Shown here: positions 60,062 to 64,000 of the stretch, in pieces
Layout: every line of letters starts with the position of its first letter
How positions within the stretch are numbered: the first letter of the stretch is position 1
NCBI RefSeq assembly: GCF_030816715.1
Contig: NZ_JAUSYH010000001.1
Coordinates: forward strand, 2,480,001 to 2,544,000
From: Streptomyces achromogenes
GTDB lineage: Bacteria; Actinomycetota; Actinomycetes; Streptomycetales; Streptomycetaceae
Length of the DNA: 64,000 bases
Direction of reading: 5' to 3'
Program-made: the position numbers and the translations under genes
The notes under the pieces: model-generated
Database searches by the model: none
Told to the model about the DNA's origin: nothing
What the model saw: only the letters and a program-made list of their open reading frames with translations

Positions 60062-61405
60062 TCAGGACAGTCGCTTCAGAAGCACCGCGGAAGCCACCGG
60101 TCGGGCACCCGCCTTCGCGATCCCGTCGGCCACCTCGCGGTCGGTCGAGGCGACGATGACCGGCCGGCCCGGCGGCTCGGCCCGCACCAGCTGCCGGATC
60201 AGCTCGTCGGCCGTGACGCCCGGCTTGGAGAACAGCACCCGCACCCCGCGCGGCGGCGCGAGCAGCACCGGAGCGACGAGTTCGGCGCCGTCGAAGACAC
60301 AGGTGACCTCGGCGCCGGTCTGCGCGGCGAGTTGCGAGAGCTGCCCCAGGAGCCGCAGCCGCTGCTTCTCCAACGGCATCTGCGGATAGCCCGTCTTGGT
60401 GACGTTGTAGCCGTCGACCACGAGATGCGCCTGCGGCAACGCGAGCAACTGGTCGAGAATGGCCGGATCGTGCTCCGACAAGGCACGTGCGGCGATGTCC
60501 TTCGGGGTCATTCGTCCCGGTTCGACCGCGTCGACGGTCTCCGCCGGCCGCACCGACACCGGCGGCAGCGCCAGTTCGCGGCGCAGCCCCTGGGCCGCGT
60601 CGAGCACCGTGTCCAGCAGCAGCCGCACCCGCATGTCCTCGACGCTGCGCCCCTCGCGGGCCGCGCGCCGGGCGGCCTCCAGAGCGGCCTCGGCCTCACC
60701 CAGACGCGCCTTCAGCCGCCGTGACTCGCTCTCCGCGGCGGACACCTGGGTGTGCCCCTCGGTGCGCACGGTCTCCATCTCGCTCTGCACCTTGCGCAGG
60801 GCGGCCTCGCCGCGCTTGACGTCGCTGAGGGCCGACCGCAGCTTGCGGTGCAGCGACTCCGTCTCCTTCTTCGCCGCGTCCAGCTCGGCGCGCAGCCGCT
60901 CGGTGTCCGACCGGGTCTGCTCCCGCGCCCGCTCGAGCTCCTCGCGCAGCCGCTCCAGCTCGGCGCGACTCTCCTCGTCGGCCCGCTCGGCGTCGGCCCG
61001 CTGGGCCTCCTCGCCGGCCGACGTCACCAGCTTCACCCAGCCGACGGGCCGCAGAACGTAGGCCGCGGCCGCCACGTCGAGCGGGTCCGCGGCCGGGGTG
61101 GGCGAGCCGGAGTCGAGAGCGCCGGACAGCTCCGGCTGGGCCTCTCTGAACTTCTCGGCGATGCGCTGCCTGAAGAGCGGATCGGTCTCCAGCGCGGCCG
61201 CCATCGCGTTGCCCGCGAACTTGGCGCGCCGGTTGGGCGCGAAACGGGCGTACTGACGCAACTGGGCGGGCAGTTCGCCGACGGTCAGTCCGCCGAAGCC
61301 GTCGGAGACGATCGTGACGACCCTGCGCCGCACGCCGTCCGGCAGCGGACGGTCGAGCATCTCGGCGGCGCCGTCGCCCGGCCCCCCGCCTGCGCTCTCC
61401 ACCAT
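60062..61405 (-). CDS. NYN domain RNase-like protein
   Basis: A 447-aa protein. The N-terminal helical domain (1-130) is followed by a long coiled coil (about 133-260) and a C-terminal NYN/PIN-like nuclease domain. The nuclease domain starts LVVDGYNVTKTGYPQMPLEKQRLRLLG, and further acidic residues lie in VTCVFDGAE and VIVASTDREVADG, the pattern of Mg-dependent RNases. The coiled coil suggests oligomerisation. It is downstream of the zinc-ribbon gene on the same strand. Target RNA unknown. Confidence 0.88.
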   Translation of the reverse strand: MVESAGGGPGDGAAEMLDRPLPDGVRRRVVTIVSDGFGGLTVGELPAQLRQYARFAPNRRAKFAGNAMAAALETDPLFRQRIAEKFREAQPELSGALDSGSPTPAADPLDVAAAAYVLRPVGWVKLVTSAGEEAQRADAERADEESRAELERLREELERAREQTRSDTERLRAELDAAKKETESLHRKLRSALSDVKRGEAALRKVQSEMETVRTEGHTQVSAAESESRRLKARLGEAEAALEAARRAAREGRSVEDMRVRLLLDTVLDAAQGLRRELALPPVSVRPAETVDAVEPGRMTPKDIAARALSEHDPAILDQLLALPQAHLVVDGYNVTKTGYPQMPLEKQRLRLLGQLSQLAAQTGAEVTCVFDGAELVAPVLLAPPRGVRVLFSKPGVTADELIRQLVRAEPPGRPVIVASTDREVADGIAKAGARPVASAVLLKRLS

Positions 61406-61472
61406 CCGTCACACCCCAATACTGTGCGGGCCCTCCCCCACTCTCGACTCGCTCGAGCGGGGGACGCCGTCG

Positions 61473-61712
61473 TCAGGAACCGGCGCCCGGCCGATCCACG
61501 AGTTCCACCTGGTCCACGGCGTTGCACCAGCGACACCGCACCGACTCGATGGTCTCACTGACCACCTCGCGCTCCTCGACCTTCGGCTCGCCCGCGAGGT
61601 CGAGGTGCACGTACTCGACGACCTTCGACGAGCGCGTCACGTCGAACCGCGTGAGGTTGCCGCAGAGAGTGCAACGCCACCGCGTGGCGGCGGTCGGCAG
61701 GGGAACCGTCAT
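61473..61712 (-). CDS. Small zinc-ribbon protein
   Basis: A 79-aa protein with two CxxC knuckles (CTLCG at 14-18 and CRWCN near 60-64) bracketing a beta-rich segment. This fits a zinc ribbon that binds nucleic acid or protein. It is 67 bp upstream of the NYN RNase gene on the same strand, so the two may act together in RNA metabolism. That link is inference from position. Confidence 0.8.
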   Translation of the reverse strand: MTVPLPTAATRWRCTLCGNLTRFDVTRSSKVVEYVHLDLAGEPKVEEREVVSETIESVRCRWCNAVDQVELVDRPGAGS

Positions 61713-61894
61713 CGTGACTTTCCACTTCCTTCTGGTGTCGTGCTCGCTGTGCCGGGTCGGGCCGGAGGCTCCCCCGTGCGTGTGGCTCGTAACCCTACGG
61801 CCTGGCGGGTACCCGCCGCCCGTCCGTCCACGGCGGCCGTGCGGCGGCGAGGCGCTCCGGGTGCGTGCGTCCCGTTACGTCATGCTCTGTACCC

Positions 61895-62722
61895 ATGATC
61901 AGCAACTGGAACGGGAACGGGACGCCCGGCAGAGCGATCCGGGCCCCCGCGGCGCCGGTGACCTACGGACTGATCGCCCTGTGCTGCCTGATCTTCCTGA
62001 TCAGCCCCGCCTCGGGCCTCGATCCGGCGTACGGGGCCGGCGACGAGCTGCTGGCCGCGCAGCGGGCCTATTTCCGGCGCTGGGGGGTGGTGCCCGCCGA
62101 GCTCTTCGAGGGCGCGCCCCGGGCCGTCCTCACTCCCGCGACCGCCCTCTTCGTCCACGGCAGCTGGGTGCACCTGCTGGGCAACATGCTCTTCCTCTAC
62201 GTCTTCGGGGCGATGACCGAGGAGCGGATGGGCCGCGTCGAGTTCACCCTCTTCACCGTCGGCTGCGGCTACCTGGCCCTGCTGGGCTACGCCGCCGCCA
62301 ACGCCGGGTCCTCGCAGTCCCTGGTCGGGGCCTCCGGGGCGATCTCCGCGGTGCTCGGCGCGTTTCTGTACCTGTTCCCGCGGGCGCGGGTCACCAGTCT
62401 TCTCCCCTTCCTGTTCTTCCTGCCGCTGCGTTTCCCGGCGTGGATCGTGCTGCCCTTCTGGGTGGCCCTGCAGTGGGCGGCGGCCGGACGGGCGTCCCAG
62501 GGCCCGGGGGTGGCGTACCTGGCGCACCTGATGGGCTTCGGGCTCGGGCTCGTCTACGCGTGGGCCCGTTTCGGGAGCAGGTCCCGTTTCGGGAGCGGGA
62601 AGGGTCCGCCGGGACGCCCGGGACGCTCGGGACGCCCGGGAAGGGCGGCGGCGGGCGACGGGCGGGCGACTAGAGTGAAGGCCGCCCCAGCTCCGGCCTC
62701 CGAGGGAGAGAACCAGCCGTGA
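61895..62722 (+). CDS. Rhomboid-family intramembrane serine protease
   Basis: A 275-aa membrane protein with about six or seven hydrophobic segments. The oxyanion-region motif HGSWVHLLGNMLFLYVFG, the catalytic Ser in GASGAIS and the catalytic His in AHLMGFG complete the rhomboid dyad. The tail after about 225 is basic and Gly/Arg/Pro-rich. The start is ATG 61895 (MISNWNGNG). Its stop overlaps the next gene's GTG start. Confidence 0.9.
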   Translation: MISNWNGNGTPGRAIRAPAAPVTYGLIALCCLIFLISPASGLDPAYGAGDELLAAQRAYFRRWGVVPAELFEGAPRAVLTPATALFVHGSWVHLLGNMLFLYVFGAMTEERMGRVEFTLFTVGCGYLALLGYAAANAGSSQSLVGASGAISAVLGAFLYLFPRARVTSLLPFLFFLPLRFPAWIVLPFWVALQWAAAGRASQGPGVAYLAHLMGFGLGLVYAWARFGSRSRFGSGKGPPGRPGRSGRPGRAAAGDGRATRVKAAPAPASEGENQP

Positions 62723-63000
62723 TCACCGCGATCGTCCTCATCAAGACCAGCGTGGACCGGATCCCCGAGATCGCCGAGCGGATCGCCTCGCTGGAGTCCG
62801 TGAGCGAGGTCTTCTCCGTGACGGGCACCTACGACCTCATCGCGATGGTCCGCGTGAAGCAGCACGAGGACCTCGCCGAGGTCATCCCGGGCAGCATCAG
62901 CAAGATCCCCGGGGTCGAGGGGACGGACACGCACGTCGCGTTCCGCACGTACTCGCAGCACGACCTCGAGGCGGCGTTCGCGATCGGCCTGGACTCGTAG
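62719..63000 (+). CDS. Stand-alone Lrp/AsnC ligand-binding (RAM) domain protein
   Basis: A 93-aa protein. It matches the C-terminal RAM domain of Lrp/AsnC regulators (VSEVFSVTGTYDLIAMVRVKQHEDL) but has no DNA-binding helix-turn-helix. Such single-domain proteins form decamers or dimers and bind amino acids. The GTG start overlaps the rhomboid stop by 4 nt (GTGA), so the two are coupled. A strong terminator follows. Confidence 0.88.
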   Translation: MITAIVLIKTSVDRIPEIAERIASLESVSEVFSVTGTYDLIAMVRVKQHEDLAEVIPGSISKIPGVEGTDTHVAFRTYSQHDLEAAFAIGLDS

Positions 63001-63071
63001 GGTTCGCTCCGCGGTTCGCTCCGCGGGTGGGGCGGATCGGGTGCGCAGTTCCCCGCGCCCCTGAGGGGGTC

Positions 63072-63101
63072 GCCATCACCCCTCACGGGAGGGGTGATGG
63101 C
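63072..63101. terminator. Bidirectional terminator
   Basis: GCCATCACCCCTC and GAGGGGTGATGGC form a perfect 13-bp stem with the tetraloop ACGG. It lies between the plus-strand RAM gene and the convergent aminotransferase gene, 16 bp from the latter's stop. Confidence 0.88.
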
Positions 63102-63116
63102 TTCCGGTGGGGTCAG

Positions 63117-64000
63117 TCAGTCCACTGCCGGGACGCAGCGGCCGTCCTCCGTGCGGTACCGCCACTTCGCTCCCTCGGTCACCAGCTCACGGACCGCGGT
63201 CACGAAGCGATCGACGTGCTCGTCGGGGGTGCCCGCGCCGAAGCTCACCCGGATGGCGTTGAGGGACTTCTCGCCCGGGGCCGCCTCGGGGGCGCCGCAC
63301 TCGCCCTGCGTCTCGGGAGCGCCGCCCAGGAGGGTGCGGACCAGGGGGTGGGCGCAGAAGAGGCCGTCGCGGACGCCGATGCCGTACTCGGCGGACAGGG
63401 CCGCGGCGAAGTGGGAGCTGTTCCAGCCCTCGACGACGAAGGAGATCACGCCGACGCGCGGGGCGTCGTCGCCGAAGAGGGACAGGACGCGGACCTCCGG
63501 GACCGCCGCGAGGCCCGTGCGCACCTTCTCGATCAGGTGCCGCTCGCGTGCGACCAGGGCGTCGAAGCCGGCCTCGGTGAGGGCCCTGCAGGCGGACGCG
63601 ATGGAGTAGGCGCCGATCACGTTCGGGGAGCCGGCCTCGTGGCGGGCCGCGCTCTCGTGCCACTCCACGTCCACTCCCCCGTCCTCGCGGCGGGCGACCT
63701 TGCGGCTCGCGCCGCCGCCGGCGAGGTACGGGTCCGCCGCGACCAGCCAGTCCGCGCGGCCGGCCAGCACTCCGGAGCCGAAGGGTGCATACAGCTTGTG
63801 GCCGGAGAAGGCGATCCAGTCGACGTCGAGGTCCTGGACCGACACGGGGTGGTGGGGGGCCAGCTGGGCGGCGTCCAGGACGATCCGGGCACCGTGGGCG
63901 TGCGCCGCCGCCGCCAGCTCGCGCACCGGCCACAGCTCGCCGGTGACGTTCGAGGCGCCGGTGACGCAGACCAGCGCCGGGCCGTGCGGGTCGCGGGCGG
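63117..64000 (-). CDS. Class V aminotransferase / cysteine desulfurase-like protein (5' end outside window)
   Basis: PLP enzyme, about 295 residues visible, with the N-terminus beyond the right edge. The frame is open to 64000 and reads VTGASNVTGELWPV, LDAAQLAPHHPV with the PLP-binding Asp, and FSGHKLYAPFGSGVL with the Schiff-base Lys. A Cys in DGLFCAHPLVR may be the persulfide site. It resembles SufS/Csd-like enzymes, but other class V transferases are possible. No suf genes are in view. Confidence 0.87.
   Translation of the reverse strand, partial: ARDPHGPALVCVTGASNVTGELWPVRELAAAAHAHGARIVLDAAQLAPHHPVSVQDLDVDWIAFSGHKLYAPFGSGVLAGRADWLVAADPYLAGGGASRKVARREDGGVDVEWHESAARHEAGSPNVIGAYSIASACRALTEAGFDALVARERHLIEKVRTGLAAVPEVRVLSLFGDDAPRVGVISFVVEGWNSSHFAAALSAEYGIGVRDGLFCAHPLVRTLLGGAPETQGECGAPEAAPGEKSLNAIRVSFGAGTPDEHVDRFVTAVRELVTEGAKWRYRTEDGRCVPAVD

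Noticed and set aside
63001..63026. Tandem GGTTCGCTCCGC repeat
   Set aside because: Only two 12-bp copies right after a stop codon; too short to support a function.

Overview
The window is about 64 kb of very GC-rich DNA with strong G/C bias at third codon positions, frequent GTG/TTG starts, LL/meso-DAP peptidoglycan genes and many actinobacterial signature families. Gene content and order match a Streptomyces chromosome, in the stretch that starts in the dcw (division and cell wall) cluster. No tRNA, rRNA, CRISPR array, insertion sequence or prophage was seen. It looks like core chromosome rather than an island.

Layout. (1) 1-8889, minus strand: murD (cut by the window edge), mraY, murF, murE, ftsI, ftsL and rsmH, the 5' half of the dcw operon, with overlapping or closely spaced genes and no mraZ. 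(2) 9207-16475: a beta-carbonic anhydrase, a MoxR-DUF58-transglutaminase operon, a bidirectional terminator, a DUF3040 membrane protein and a methyltransferase. (3) 16763-24777: a HEPN-domain protein divergent from an operon encoding a degenerate ABC ATPase, a YhgE/Pip-type membrane protein and a TetR regulator; then a DUF4126 protein, a phytoene-desaturase-like flavoprotein and a membrane protein with a Q/G/Y-rich tail. (4) 24834-31197: metF, thiE, an Rv2175c-type DNA-binding protein, a ferredoxin-reductase-like flavoprotein, and a TPP-riboswitch-controlled thiO-thiS-thiG operon. (5) 31370-35863: a four-PASTA Ser/Thr kinase, endonuclease IV, a sulfite-oxidase-like protein, bacterioferritin, and bacterioferritin-associated ferredoxin with an iron box. 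(6) 36015-39911: class II DAHP synthase, a trp leader peptide with attenuator, a fused anthranilate synthase, and a decayed 6-phosphofructokinase pseudogene. (7) 39966-48786: the two-component pair macR/macS, an acyltransferase, an esterase, small membrane and nuclease genes, glucose kinase glkA, DUF5304, an ArsA-like ATPase and an SRPBCC protein. (8) 48867-64000: metallophosphoesterase, long-chain acyl-CoA ligase, cholesterol oxidase, a PimB-like mannosyltransferase, a GT87 mannosyltransferase, a lipoprotein metalloprotease, two NlpC/P60 hydrolases, a NYN RNase, a zinc-ribbon protein, a rhomboid protease, a RAM-domain protein and a class V aminotransferase cut by the window end.

How it fits together. 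Much of the window serves the envelope: lipid II precursor synthesis (murD/E/F, mraY), septal peptidoglycan synthesis (ftsI/L), peptidoglycan hydrolysis (NlpC/P60), phosphatidylinositol mannoside and polyprenyl-phosphate mannose glycosyltransfer, phospholipid acylation and a PASTA kinase that can sense wall fragments. The order dcw / Rv2175c-like / Ser-Thr kinase / DAHP synthase / acyltransferase / ArsA / SRPBCC / FadD15-like / PimB / NlpC-P60 parallels, from memory, the Mycobacterium tuberculosis Rv2156c-Rv2190c region, so this is an old actinobacterial block with Streptomyces-specific insertions.

No wholly new system was found. The strongest leads are a pfkA pseudogene with only its two ends left; a degenerate ABC ATPase/YhgE/TetR operon whose putative operator recurs, with one change, upstream of the acyl-CoA ligase; a MacR-box-like site beside a dense G-quadruplex tract in the 21.2-21.6 kb intergenic region; a complete trp attenuator; and a 19-bp direct repeat in the bacterioferritin/sulfite-oxidase-like intergenic region.
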